The notes beneath the pieces are model-generated. The model did no database searches. It was not told where the DNA came from and worked only from the letters and a program-made list of their open reading frames with translations. From Lineus longissimus (lineage: Eukaryota > Nemertea > Pilidiophora > Heteronemertea > Lineidae): a stretch of 64,000 nucleotides of DNA. Both the position numbers and the translations under genes were made by a program. Shown one piece after another: positions 1 through 15,100 of the stretch. Position 1 is the stretch's first letter. Each line of letters starts with the position of its first letter. The DNA lies in contig NC_088313.1 of NCBI RefSeq assembly GCF_910592395.1, positions 498,501 to 562,500 on the forward strand. Reading direction: 5' to 3'.

Positions 1-169
1 GTAACAGTAACACTCTTATGAAGATTGTGTTGATAAGCCTGTTGTTTTTCATTTATCCATCCCAGAACTTTTCTCTCTGACAAGTGAGCAGGGAGTACTG
101 TCCAGAGGGCTTCAAGACGCTCCACCTTTTTCAAATATTTCTAATTCAAATGTGTTTGTGTCTTTCCAG

Positions 170-3100
170 CGAATGTAAAAGGAGGAGAAGGATGTGTGGT
201 GAAACGAATGAGATCTCCGGGGACATTCCCGTCGATCTGGAACGATGTGTCAATCGTCTAAGGAACACGAATCCCGAAAAATTCCAGGAACTTTGCAAAA
301 TGCATTTATCATTCTTATTAGACTTTCCTTCGATAGAAGAATTCTTGAGTGATCCATTCACGAACACTACAGCTGAAGTGACGTCAAAAAATAAGAAGCT
401 TTTTACGCCGTTTTCAAAGAGGAAAAGTATGTCATAGTCTCTTTGTGATTCAAAAAAAGATGTACCGACATCTGAAATGGAACAGGAATTACTTTAGATT
501 TGATGCATGGGCTATCTCAAAACCACACAGTACCCATGCATGACATGTTCTTCAGACAACTCTATAAAAAGTTCAATTTCAGTTTGTGCTTGACCTTCAA
601 AAAGTTCAAGCTCGTCCTGAAATATAAATTCTTGCATAATCTGGTGAAAGTTTAAATCATGCCTTTGTCGAGGCTGCAAAACGCAAATCATCTTATTTTG
701 TCACACGACTAATCTGCTCCCTAATTTAAGATGCCCTGATAGCAACCAATGAAATTCTTTTTAGTTGCATAATTCTCGCTCATGCTGGCTTTCAGTTGGG
801 GAACTTTGCCACTGGCTATTGTTGGTAATCGCTATCTGGGGGCTGGATGGGTACCCCCCCTTTGTCTGCGGTACAAAGGACAGCAGGATCTCTCACTGTG
901 AGCTGCTGCCTATCGGCCAGAGAACATTGTCGCTCTGTAGCGCATCACTGCGTACTATAAGGCAAATCCAAACAAATATTCTTTATGATGAATGAGTGTA
1001 GCACGTGCGCAGCTTAGCAATATTACTTTTATCGTGCTTCAAGATACTGTTTGTGTAAAATCGTATAAATCTACATATGTGATTGTCACCGTTGGCGATT
1101 GCACTCAAAATGCGCTAACCTGCAGTGAATTGACCCATTGATCAAACAAATGATACCTATTTATTCATTCCAATTTTCAGATAAATGTTTACAAAATATT
1201 GGTGCTGCCCTCACAGAGAACTCAATAAACCAAATATACCAACTAGTGCAATATCTAGGAAGACCACACAGTAAGTTCAATTTTCATTCTATATTCTTGA
1301 ATACTTCAGCAATTTCATATTATAAAAACATGTCATAGTCAGTTAAAATATTCTGCACTTTATGTTCATTGGTTGAAATGCTTTCTTCATGTTCTTTATA
1401 TTCTTCCTTCTAATTATCATAGAGATTTTCTTTTAGTTCAAAAAATGCATTTCAAAAATATCAGCCATGTCTATGAATTTCTATGAGAATCAGACTGAAG
1501 TCATGAGCCTTGACCTCATCAATGATGCTTTACTAAACAAGGAGCGGCAACCATTGTCCTTGCCTTTTATTGGTGTCCAAAAAAATCCTGAGAGCTCAAC
1601 TGACAAACCACAAGTTAGGAAATATTACATAACTTCTGGTTTACCTCTTTGGGATAAGATCCTGAGATTTTCTGGAGCTGAAGATTGCTGAATAGAATTT
1701 GAAATGCCTTGTTTGACCAGGATTTTCCTTTTTAAATCTGTTCTAATCTTAGCTAACACTGATTTCCTTTGCAAATAGAGTCAACTATCAGAAGGAACTC
1801 TGCTATCTACCATGATTACATATTTCGTTTATGACAACTACATTTTTATGACATTTTACCTTACTGGGCGCTGGTTGGACCCCATTATCCAGCAGCATGA
1901 TTATAGAAACAGAAGCCCTTGCCTTTGCTCCCCATGTACACAACTTTGATTCAGTTTGAAATCCACTTGTTCTGTTGGGATCAGATTTGTTTGTTCATAC
2001 ATGTTTTAAAGAGGTTTTCAAGGATAGGTTGGCATCAAGATTAAGGGGCAGGATATAAAAGGAGGGCCATTTGAATGTCTGAGTGGTACAAGTGCATCAA
2101 TTGTTCTCCTTTGGCTGTGGACCCTCTCTAAGCCCTGGGCCATTCAACCTCTAAAAGCCTTATACCCAAGGGCTCAAACAATAATCCACTGCATGGATAT
2201 GTACAATAGACTAGTATGAATAGGCCAAGCTGAGATTTGCGAAGGATGTTTTCTTTCATCTTTACAAAAGCCCCAGGGCCTTTCTTGCTAATCTCTCTCC
2301 ATTGTGTGCCTGTTTCCTTAAGGAAAGGATGTACAATATGTACTTTACTGTGCATACATTCTTCAACGACTTCTTTACAACAGGGTTTTCAGTAAGATTA
2401 AGAATGCTTTTAGTTTTAAGCTGTGCACAGGTCCCAATTAGCTGTATTTTAGCAGGATATCAAGGTGTGCATCACCAGTTTTGCACTTTTTGAAATGAAG
2501 TCATTATCCTCCACCCCCAAATCTCTGGTTTAAGGATGTGCTCCTTCTTAACTTTGAGGAATTACCCTTCAAAATTTTACGACCCCTGCTAATGGCAGGC
2601 TTTGTTGGCCTGTGGAATATCCTTCTAAATCTGATGACCCATCTTTGAATGCAATTATGAACGTTTATTGTCCAGAAAATTGCTGTCCAATATCCTTTGT
2701 GACCTTGAAATCATCTTTGGCCAAAATTATATATCTGTGTCCTGGGTTGTCCTTGCTTAGAAAATCTCTTGTCAGTTTCTGAAAGAAACTGTCGCCAGGG
2801 CCTCCCTCTCACCTGGGGTGCCTCAAAAAGATTTTTTGAACTTTTTGTTTTCAAAATTTTGGGAGACTTGAACCTGCCAAAGTCAAGTGGTTGAAAAGTT
2901 GAGAAGACTGTGCAGACAATGGTCTACGTGCTATTGCTGGTCTGCCCAACTTTAATTACAGAATGATGAAGAAAGTTCAGGGTTATACCTCTGATGATAA
3001 AGTCACATTAAAAGTCGGCACACTTATCATGTGTCATACTTTTGTGAGCATTGACTAATGATGTTGCTGAGTCGTGGAGGGCAACGTTGGCCGCTCTTGC

Positions 3101-6100
3101 CCGTCTTTTGATACGGAATTAGAAGAATAGATGAAACCATCTGCCCCTTGTGACCTCTTGAGTACCATTAACTACCTTCACTTTTCATAACAATTACACC
3201 ATGTTGCTTTTTCTAAAGGAATCTATAACATTGGTGAAAGAGGAATTTTCACACCATAATTTGTTGATTTTCTGTGCAGTGTGATTCAATGCATTGTGCC
3301 CTGTAGAATGATATGCATAGATAATTGGTAAACTTGGGTTGAGGTGAGCTCAGAAATCACTTCTCCTCCCCCTTGGGGCTAGCATAGCAACAGGCAATAG
3401 CCTATGTCTCCCAGTGTCATCCTCTCCCTCTCTTCAGTTGTTTGGCTCAGAATTTTCCTTTTTTTCATTTTCTGATTAGATATTAAATAGAAATACTGAT
3501 ACTGTCGTCACCCATGCACCTGTGGCCAGGCACTTCAGTAAGTTCAGATCACCAAACTTTTTAAAATTTAGCTGTCTGCACTGCCACTGTTGCCTTATCA
3601 GTTCACGTTATCTAATATGAAGAAGGTCTCTTTACAACTTGTAATATTTATGGTACCCAGCCCCCATTAGAGTGAATAGAATCTTTGTGGTGATGTTATT
3701 CAGTCAGAAAGCGCTCGTCGCGTTCTACCCAGAGATGGCCCCTTCGTCTGGCTTTTCTGTGGGTCTACTGCAGCTCCAACGGAATAAAGCTTGAAAACAT
3801 GGGCTGATAATTGATACAAAGTTTAACACCTTTTTCTCAAATATCCTGCTATATGATCCTTTAGTCTACATTAATTAAGATAATTCAAATGAAATAATAC
3901 ATTATGAAGCAAAAAACACCTCCGTCTGGCAATGTCAACATTACACCTCTTTATCAAGGTTGATACCACAGAACTGTAATCATACGCAATTATTTGCTAA
4001 TACACAATGTCTTTTGCTAATATTTATTTCTGGCACTATATACACTTGTCTTCTGTACAACAGAGAACAAGTCCAGAGAAAATTGTGTTCTTTCAAAATT
4101 TCCTCACTTTCCTACCTCAGTGTCTGCCGATGCATCAAGTGCTATTGTAACCGGGCCGTCTGACCCAAATGTTGGGAGTGGTTGACCAGACAATACCCAT
4201 GCCACTATCCTTCAAAAGGAATTTTGTTTCCCCTTGTACTTGAGAATGTTCAGCCAGTATCCCTGTCCGAAACATGTATACATTACCTGTACAGAATGCA
4301 CTACAAATCTTAGCCAACTTAAACTGATGTGGTCCGACATTTGCATCAACCATTGTATATCTGAATGTGGACACCTTTATCAGTGTTACCAACTTTGCTA
4401 AATTTTCATTATATTTGTGAAATCTCCCAGTTCCTTTGCAATTTTCTTTGACAACATCAAATCCTCATCTAATTCAGTTCTTCTTATCGGTTACAATATT
4501 GAAAGTGAATGTTACAATGTTGATACTGGGAATTTCCAGGATTTCTGTGGCGGTCTTTGGTCTCGATTGGTCAGTCAAGCATCAATCATTGTGAAGTGAC
4601 CGGTTATTTGATTCATTTTCCTCTCTTGGTCAAATATTGGGGTTTGATTCTAAAGTTGGCTGAATAATCGAAATGTAAATAGAAGTGAAAGGATGTGGTT
4701 TTGTGTGAGCACAGCTTAAATTTTTCTGTGGGGGTTTATCCTGAATTAGTCAGTTAGGCTTGCTCCAGTGATCATGGACATTGCTTTTTTGGCAATATGT
4801 GTCCACCTCAGGTCATTGAGGCCCAGCAGTCACAGCCAGATTAGGCTCTTAAGCCTTTTGTTTTTGCCAGGTACTTAGTCATGTGGACATCCTGTTGCAA
4901 TTGTCCCTTACCTAATCCTCCACCTAATGGTTTTGTTATAGCCAAGTTGATTAGTCACTTAATAAACCCTTAATGCAGGAAGTGCATGATTCCTTTTCAA
5001 GAAGGTGGATATTACCACAGATAGTTCACTTCATTAGCTCTTTCTTCACCTGTATTTCCTGGCTTTGATTTGTTGGGTGCGGCATGGTAATTTCTTTCAA
5101 AAAGCAGCCAAAATGTGAATGCACTTTTCAAAATGCAGGAATTGGGCTGACAAGTTATGTACAGACCCTTTCCAGACCAGTTCGAAAATGAAAAAACCCA
5201 TCAAATTCTAGCCCCAATCTTGGATGTGATGACATGTCGCTTGAAAAAAAACCTTGCTGGCTTTACACCGAACAGCCCCAACTGAATAGGCACCTCCAAA
5301 CCAACCTGGGAGATTTCCCTCATCTATATTCTGTCAGGCTCCCTAGCTACCATCACAAGTTCTCACCAGTGGTAACTACAATGCCTTCCACTCATTCACC
5401 GCACCCAACACCCTCCATTTGACAACGATACACAGAATCCAATTAAGCCAAGGATGAGTTGAAATTAACAAAAGCATTAGTTGCCCAATTTGGAGGATTT
5501 CACGACTATTTCACGAGAATTCTCACATATTGTTTGACATCTCCTAGAAACGATTGTACGGTTTCCCGATTAATTCTAGATGAAGGAAATAAGAAGATTC
5601 CAAATTGTTGCCATTTACTTGAATTTCACAAGTTTTGAGTTCCATTCAGTTGTCAGGGTTGAGGCTGCAAAATGGCCATGTCCATATTCTCACGGGCACA
5701 GCAGTTTTCCTGGCTTTGGATATGAACAGTGTGAACTGGTATTAGAGCAAAATAGGCATGAAATCAAGTTGAAATATTCAGTAGTTTCGTTTCGGGTTAT
5801 AATGCCTCAACACAAGCAGTTGCATGAAATATTGGATTTTAGTTGGAGATGTCGACATGTTGAGATGTGCTTAGAAGTCGCCTGTTTCTGGTTGCATGGA
5901 CCTTCTGCCTAGAGCATGGCACTCCTGTCAGTGCAGCGCCGGCCGTGTGCAGAGTGTCATCAAGTGTCACCTCTTTCCACTCCCTGGATGGACCATCGCT
6001 GCTGTTTTCTCTTTGCATTAATGGAAATCACACTGTATCAAATCTGACATGTCCAAAATGGCCAAAATTAGCTGACCCATATCCTTTCAAAAATATCCAA

Positions 6101-9100
6101 ACGATAACCTCTTCTGAATTGCCTTTTTGTCCACACTAAAAGCTTTTCCTTGTTTTCTGTCATTGCCTACCCAAAGCTGAAAACCGCCTCAGGTCATTTT
6201 CAGTGTTTCAAAATATCAAGTGTCAAAAATTGAACGGAGGTTGATTGCGGGGACTTGACTTCCCCCAGGTCACGATCCGACTCTGATACAGTTGAAACGT
6301 GTGTCCGCTTCTGTATTTCAATATCCTTCGGGCGTAAATGGACTGGTTCTGAAAAATTGTGATTACGCTCACGGTTACGCAAAATCAGACTCATTCGTTA
6401 CCTGACTGCATCATCTGTATGGATGAATACTGGTTGTTCCGCTACTTTAGGGTGAGACCGCATCCCGATCCCCTGTTGAAATTTCTCATGACTTCGTCCA
6501 AAGTTGCGGGTAGTTGACAATAGGGCGGTTTAACCTTTCAACTGTGGTGTTATTTACTTAACCCATGTCCTGTAACCGCAATAAGAGAAGATCCCGTCAC
6601 CCGCGTCCAACTGCGTCATTGCATTGTCTCGATGGAGGAAATCTGCTGCCGATTCTGATGAGACCGTGTTCCAACCATCGCCCATCACGAGCCAGGGATA
6701 ACGTATAACGCAACTGATGATGAAATCTAACACAAAATACACTCCCTGGCAGTTTCTTTTTGAATTTTCAAAACTGAACAAACATGAAATTTACTGTTTC
6801 TATTTTTAGTAGGTTCTTATGACTTCAAGTGGTGCAAATTTGAATTTTCAAAAGTTATTTTTGGCAATTTGAATTTTGTACTGATTACAAGCAATTGATG
6901 AAATGAGATATGTGCAACTGGACCCTAAACAGGTGGATCAGCAGTCCAGATTTAGAACATGCAACCTGTTTCACAGAGTTCGGCCCTGTCATTTTGGGTC
7001 TTGAAATAGCCCATCTTGATTTGTTTATCCTGTTTCTTCAGGTTCTGAATGTTAGATGGGTGCAATATTGGCATATGATCTACATGTATCAAGCTGGTCA
7101 ATCTCCGGCATTTGAATACTTCTAACTTTTCATATTTCTGCCCGTCACATTTCAAATTTCATTCAGCCAAGTCGGGTGACAGGTGTCCAGAATCCCCGCC
7201 TTTCTTGTCAACCTGTTGCTGAGGCAGGAATCCTTTTATGACAAGATGCTGCTGCCGTTTGTGTGTCAGGGGTCAGAGATGGCGCTTAAGGGTTCATGGT
7301 TTACAATGCTGGGGCAAGACTTAGCAGGTTTCTGTACTCTATGTCAAGGAAACAAGATCTAGCCATCATTTCAATGGTGGTGAACTCATTGTCCTTCCCC
7401 ATCATGCTGTGGACGCTGGATGGGAGTCTAGTGATTTTGAAAATTACTCAACATCATCTTTCTTGTCCTGATAAAAGTTGTTGAATTACACACCCAGTAA
7501 CACTGCCCAGAACAGGATCCTGGTATCCAGGATACATCACACAGTTCTTTCCATGAATTTACGCTGCAACGGATGTTGTGAGAATCTTCTGGGTTTGTTA
7601 CCTCACTCTCATATCTGGAGCTTTAAGATTAAAATTCATTCAAAAGCATTCATCCTAACAATTAGAAGTGATATGAAGATGTCTTGTTGGCTTCTCATGT
7701 TTCCCCTTTAATACTCATTGCCACAACATGGTCAGCCATTGTGATATTTTGAAAAATCACAGCAAAATCCCATTCAGTAAAGTTCGGTGCCTCCTTTTAT
7801 TATAAGAGCACCCACAATCCAGCCTCAGCATCCAAAATTTATGAGACTCGATGTTATATTTGGTCCTTGGGCGATTATGTAGACATTCAACCTGTTGGCT
7901 GTATTGATACATGCTGGGCCCACCCACTCCCCGAATCAGGTCCTTTTCATTCAAAACCATTCAAAAACTTCCTATTCAAGTTCAACGCCCTATTTTTCAT
8001 GGGAGGTTGGTAACAGAGCCAACAACAAGTGTCTGCAGGCCGCATCAATAACCTGTCCCATCAACCTGCAATGCTTATCAGGTGCATAATATGGTAGTTT
8101 GATCAAGATTTCATTCATGAAATCTCCGTCTTTCATTCACAACCCTATTCATACACGTCCTCATTCATGGAAAATGCCGCATCCCGACCTCTGACCTTCA
8201 GGTTTGTTTGTATTCTTGGCACATCCTGTCTTTGCTTTGTCGGTGGACATTTAATGACCTAGAAACATATTAACCCCTGAACGAGCGCTGATGGTGTAGA
8301 CCAACCTTTCCTCTCTACATGACCCCTGTCTGATGACGTTTGAGTTGATCTCAAATTCGGCAAGTTTAGGCGACCTTGAAGTTGTCTTACCTCTGACCCT
8401 TTTACTGCATACAGGAAATCAAATATTAATATGGGGAAATCAGACCCAGTTACTGTTAGATCTGTTCACCCAACTTCCTGGAAGGGTCACCCTTTGAGAC
8501 ACCTGGTCTTACTGCTGGTTCAGAATTTCCAGTAGTTATAAAATCATTATGGAAAGCTATCAGTATGTATTTCTTTAGTCCTGTTGGCCAAGTAATACCA
8601 AAAATATACAACCAGCCCCTCCCTGAAACAACAGCATATCCCACAATGGGACATGCTTAATTGTATTGTGAATGTAAGCCCCTCAAAGGAACATTAAGAA
8701 AATCAGAAAATAGCCCTCAGCAGGTGATTTCCATATGACAATGAAATAATCAATGGATGCACAAGACCTCAGAGGAAGGTTTAAACCCTTTCAAAAAACT
8801 AGCATGATTTAAACCCCTCAAATATTGCTGCCTTTTAGACTTCCTATGATTAGGGATAGGCCAAAGTCAAACTGAAAAGGGATGACATGGGTCTTACTTT
8901 CATTGAAGAGGGTGCGATGGGGTTCGCTGGGTCAGTTGTGCTGGGATTATAAGGAATATGGAGTGGGCAGGCCTTTAGAAAAGAAGTCTTTGGCTGGCTT
9001 CCTCCTTTGGGCAGTAGACCTTAAAAAACTTTTGGAACAAAATGACCTGTTGCACTCCAGCCAACACTCCAGAAGCAGTGAATTGCGTTCTAATTCTAGA

Positions 9101-12100
9101 GAAAAAGTAAAAAAACCATGGCCATCTGATGATATTCTGGGGTCATGTAGTGCTGTGGTTTGTTTTCAATGTACCTCAGGCAGTGGAAGAAAGCGTTTTC
9201 TGGTAGTTTTCTTAACCCAGATGGGATCATCTTTCAGGAATTTCCATAACTCTCTCAGTCTCAGATGATTCCACCGTGACCCTTCTTTCACCCTGCATTC
9301 ATAATAATAAAATCTAAAAGGAAAATTTGTGTCAAAGTTTGAAGAAGAAATAAGTGAAAAAGGAGTAGTGGTGCGATTTTCTTTTGAAGTACCTGTTGAA
9401 TGTCCGAGGCTGGGGAGGGAGGGGTGGTTATGGCCCGTTAGATCGGGTCGAGTACTTCGAGTAAAAATATCGACCAGTACGTTTGACCTAGAATTAGAAA
9501 TGGTTGTTACACCGTATTATTCATACGTGGATTTCAGGTCAAGATATTTTTGAGAGGCGTTCTTCAACTTTTGGTTTGCCACCCATCAATTGTTAAAAAG
9601 AAACGTTCTCATGAGTGGGCAGCTGCTTACTGGGTTGTAACATTTTAAAAATGTCAACTGGAAGTTTCCAGAAATTTAATGTATACATTGCTATCATATT
9701 AGAGCAAATGTGGCGCCGGTTTATAACGAAAGCTCCTTTATCTGCTGCATTATGTCAGAAAGTGGTCTACCCCTCTGCTGAATACCACTGTGGGCTAACC
9801 CAGGTTAGCAACTTTAACAAAAATCTGAGCATAAACTGCAGTAAAAACATGAGTTGGGACTCTGCTCCTGTACCAACACTTGAGAAACTCTGAATAGGGG
9901 ACGAAAATATTGACATCCTCATGGAATTGGTGCAGGTTATTCAGTTGTTGAAAAAGGGTCTGAAATCAAGCAAGTTTTTCAATCACTTAGTCCATTTTGC
10001 TAGGGTTGTTGAGGAAGTTTAATTCTCACAGACTAGGATGGGAAGAAGGTACAACAAAGCTAACAAGAGGGTTGAAATAAGCTGATGTTGTCCTTTTTTA
10101 AAACGAGGGTATAAGACAATGATTGTACAGGATGTTTGTCCTGTCCGGCCAAAACATGTGGAGCTACCTTTCCTCAAGTTACTTGGTTGTTCTTTTCAAT
10201 TGTCCCTTTTCTTGTCTGTGGAAAGGGGGAAAATGAGTGTGATTAGGAGGTACTGTTTAACTGTTTAAATGACCAACAGGTGAAAGGACTTTTCTGGATA
10301 AAACAGATTATTTTTTTGTTTGATTCCGAGCAAGATGAATTGTGACTTTTCAAATCTTAGTCAGAACTGGTACAAGACCGTGACACTTAGGGGCAGTACA
10401 GTTAAGAATGTTTTAAGATTTACTGTTTCTTTCAATTTTCAACTTTTTTCTAACTATTTATGATATTTGCCAGTTTTTAAGTTTTACACAGTGAAAAAGT
10501 CCGTGTAACGTCGGTCGCCGACGTTAAATGCTAAAAATGGATAATTCCATCGAAGAAAATCCACTATTTTTAGAAATAAATCCTTCATGCCAGGGGCTTG
10601 AGCGTCTCGATAAAATGAATTTATTTTTACCAGTTTCTAAAAATCTTTTTTGCTGCGCTTCTGGCTATTCGTGACAATCATTCAATTCATTCCTGTCGAC
10701 TTGCATAGCTGGACAGTCTCCATCTTCATTTAGTGATTTCATAATCATCCCAACTGACATCCGCTCAACAGATGAAGATCCCCATGAGAATGATATTATG
10801 GTAACATAATCCGTTCACAAGACGGATAGCATTATGGTAACAGCACAGATTTAGCCACTCGTTTACAGCCAGTTAAATCAGAGACTCGATTAATCATAAT
10901 TGTTAAGCCGAAATTACACAAATGTTCTCGATTTTCAATATGCTGATGGTATGGTACGGTTGCGCCGGATCTAATCCGGCGAAGCGCGGCTCTTGCTCAA
11001 TTGTCCAGCTTCGAATAAATCTTGACGAAATCACACGGATTTCGTTGGAGTGACGCTGTTGAGCTCGATGAGAAGCTCGTTATGATGTAAGAAGTGGAAC
11101 ACGCCATTTCAAAGACGTGGAATTAAATTTTAGCGAGACCTGAATGATACTTGTGATACGGTCGACTGGTTCAGATGAATTTGGCCCAGTCTTGTCTGGT
11201 TCTGAGTGGGAACTGTCCAGTGATCATTTTGAGGAAGAACGATTATACTTCAGTGGTCCATTTAACTTCAAGTCCATGCTGTCTCGGTTTAGTGAGTAGT
11301 ATTAATGCTCTCTCACTGGCTCCTCCATGTTTAGATCTTCGGCTCAGGTTGCTGTTGAAAATATCAGGAAAATAGTTTGAAATGGGCGAGGTGGGTCATC
11401 TCATCACATCTGATTGAAAACTCTAGAAATAAACAGTAATACTTCACCATGTTGTTTTGAAGGCGAACGATCTTATCATCTTACCCCAAAAAGTCAAATT
11501 CCCACCATCATAACCATGCTTCATAACAGGCAGTTTTGGAACTATAGACCTCGATAAAGGGATTATAATCTGGTCCTTGGATTTCTCAATGTCCAGCCCC
11601 ACTGTGGGGACCTGTCTCCATATCTGACGGCCTCAACTTCTCATAACTGGTGTCAAACTGCCCGCACTTCATCCACTCTTGAATAGCTTGGTAAACTATC
11701 ACCGTTCAATTGAAGGGCTTGCCATCAGAGTACAAGGGTCATAAACGCGATGGACCATAGCTGGGCATTCAATTTGAGATTCTCTTCATTCAGTTTGAGA
11801 TATTTGTCTGCTCTTATGGCTACTGGTCAGCCCATATGGACCCTTATGCCTTTTGTAACAAGTGACAGGATTGGCTAAGACTTCACATTTTATTTTGATA
11901 TCAAAATACTAATGGAAATTTGATGCCTCATAATTTGAACTTTATAACCGAGCTTGGTGCATGATTCTTCTGATGGAATACCGTTTTATCCAAATTATGG
12001 ACTTTGGTGTCTTGCCTTGGAGACTGCTTTTGATATGTTTGTCATCATAGCGGCTCCTGATAGACATCAAAGGCCCAGTTACAAGCTACCTGAGTGACAC

Positions 12101-15100
12101 CCGCTGTGCAAAGATCTAAAAACCGACAAGCTCCCGGAGACCATTTTTATCAATGTTTGGCCAAACACCATGATGGACTTCGCACCAAAGACAAGTAATG
12201 CGCAAACCTGTCCAGTTACTGAGGAACCCTTCACTTGGTGAGGATAGCGTGTAGCACCCACAGGGCCTGTGAAAGACAGACAGATAGGCCTTACATTGTT
12301 TGGCCAAACGTCCTCAAAGATTTGTCACCTCCACACCAAAGGCTTGGACAATACAAACTCAGTCCAGTTACTGAGGAACCCCCCCAATGAGCACCCACTG
12401 GGCAACTGGGTCTGTGGGACCCCTTGGGTGTGTGTGAAAAACAGCCCAATAGGGCCTACATTGTAAGGTGGGCACTCAGCCACTTCCCAAGACCTCCACA
12501 GTTGTAGGCCTGAGAAGGTCCTTTGTAGAGGTATTTACACCTTCATTCATAAGAGGCACCAAGCAGGGAGAGGGCCTCTTTGAAGTTCAAGAGTCTTCAT
12601 TTGGTACAATGACCACATGGCTTGATTGTCAGATGCTTACAAGTCATTCACACCCATGCCCGTGGGAATTAACTTTAGGTCTTCCTTCTTTGATTGTTTC
12701 ACTTGGCCGTGACAGAGGATGAAAAGAGTTTGTTGTAACATCTTGTTCTTGGCTTGGAGTTGGAAGCCCTTGTCTTAGCGACTGATGGCTTACTGGGATG
12801 TTGATCTAAACATTTTACTAGTGATACAAATAGGCGCTTTGACTTCACATCTTCACATTTCCTGGCTATAGTCAATGTCTGGGTTTGCAGGCTCTGTTGA
12901 TGTCACCGGCTGTTAAGCTGCGGGGTATTGTTGTTTTTATGTGGCCAAAAATGGGTTTAGTTCTTAAAATATATCAGCAACTATACCATCTTTACACTCT
13001 TCCCAAGTTCAAGGACAAGATGCACCTGATTCATGAGATGCCAATGATGACATTGCACAATGGTCTATAAGTGTCTCATCAGGTTGTTTGAGCCAAATAA
13101 AGATGGTGAATCTTTTATTGAAAAACCTGCCAGAATCTTATGCCAAGAAAGGATGTCCATGACTTGTTTTCTTAACATTTCATTTGTATTCTCAAAATTT
13201 GTTTGAATTCAGAGTTCAATTCTATTTCTGCACTGGCGATAACTGAGAAGACTTCTTGACTTATTTTGAGACTTCAACCCGATTCTCCCCTTCAATATTC
13301 ATTCAAACTGTTCAAATCTCTATAAAAGGATGAGAAAATATCTGATTCGGACTCTGACCATTCTTCATCCTACCAAAGTAAGCCGCCTTCATTCTGTTAT
13401 CGTATGATTTGGGAGCCAAATTTAGCAACATAATTAATTTTATCCCCGTATCTGATGAAAAGGATCTGGGGTCTCATTCAGCCTCTCGGTCCAGACAGGT
13501 TGATGGGTAATTGCCATATTTACCATCCTTCCAACATGCAGCTTACAATTGGAATCTTTTATTGTCTGAAATCAGGTGTTTCGTGAGTTATCAGGACTTT
13601 CACAAGATTTGAAAATCACCTCTTGGCCGATAACGACGTGTGCAGTAGGCTAAGTTTGAAATACTGAAACTGTGGTAGAATAGTCGGAACATTTCATGTT
13701 GACGACAGCACCGTACTTCTTGAAGGGATTTTTGGGGGCTCTTCAGCAACAATGTCCCAGAGGCAACAAGGGACACTATTTGGGATGAATTTCATGCTCA
13801 ATTAGTCAGGATTTGGTAGTGGAACACGTTCTTCTCACATTTTTGAAAAACACAGCATGGTGCCCTCTTCAACAGGTGGGAAAAAAGAATTGACCTTGAG
13901 CCTGAAATTTCGAAAAGTTCAGAGGGTGTTGAACAAATTTGACAAGGATATCATTTTCTTCATCAGAGGCATTGGGAGCAGGTTCTTATTTGGATGCAGG
14001 TGCTTTGTTGTTGGGTTTGAATATCTTTGACAATAACCTGACCCTGGGTGGAATATTACAGCCTCGCAGACTCATATTGTGTTTCCAACCTTTGTTTTCC
14101 TACACCATTGTCCCTGTTTAGGAATCTGTGAGCAGTGTCAAGATAATTCTCCCAAAAAAGAAAATGGGACACAACAAAGGGCCGGGTCCATTAGACTGAT
14201 TCTTAATGAACCTGTTTGTGGGTAGTTCTTTCATTATAAAATGGTCCTTTCTCACAGGTGTATCCCTTGGGGAGGGCAGACTCCTGATTGGAGGGATATA
14301 GGGGTGGTTCTTCCATCTTCCTCCAAAGTTCCCTTCAAATTACGGTGCCGTTTGTACCTCTTGAGACAAGCGCTGCGGGACTGGATATTTAGTGATGAAG
14401 ATGGGGAAGGCCTGCTATTAAAATGAAACAACACATGGGTGAAAAATGAGTGATGGTCCATTGTGTTGTGCTGAAGGAGCAGGATGTTTGCCCTGACTTG
14501 TGCAATTGTGTTCTTATCAATATGACACTATAATGACGGGTCACTGTCAAAGGAGGTGACATCTAGGTGAGTCAGGTGGATTTCAAAATGTCACAAACCC
14601 AACTCCAGTAACATTTTCTTCAGGTGGCCCTGAAGGAATGTGCATTATTACTCCCTGGCCTGCAAGAACATGAACTCCAATGGAGAAATTTGTGAACCTG
14701 TTTCGGCCCTCTAGTTTCAACCCTTCAAACTATTTTCCTAACTCCTCGTCAAACCATATATTCCTTTTACTGGGCAAAAGTTTAGGATAAAAAGCTATAG
14801 GTATTTTTCTTTCTCATCTACAATCCCTTACCCCTGATCCCTTGAGCCCTGCAGAAAACAAATGCTTTTTCAATTGCCAATACATTTTTAACTAGCTTTC
14901 TATACCTTGAGTACAGAAAAAATCTTGAACATAAACAGATTACTTGCTGATTTGTTCTCCTCTACTGACCATGAAAAAAGGAAACAAAAATTCCAATGTC
15001 AATTGGTCCATTCTTTTGTTGAAAATTACATGTAAGTTGGTGACTGTTGTCAGGGGATTTTGTGCTCTTAAATTGTTCATAATATTGTGGTCATTCTTTG

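Noticed and set aside
5580-6139. Overlapping frames of 110 and 90 codons
   Set aside because: No recognisable domain; the two overlap in different frames and neither has supporting signals.
8882-9268. 128-codon plus-strand frame in the ARHGAP19 intron
   Set aside because: No motif, biased composition and no splice or poly(A) context; expected by chance in 17 kb.
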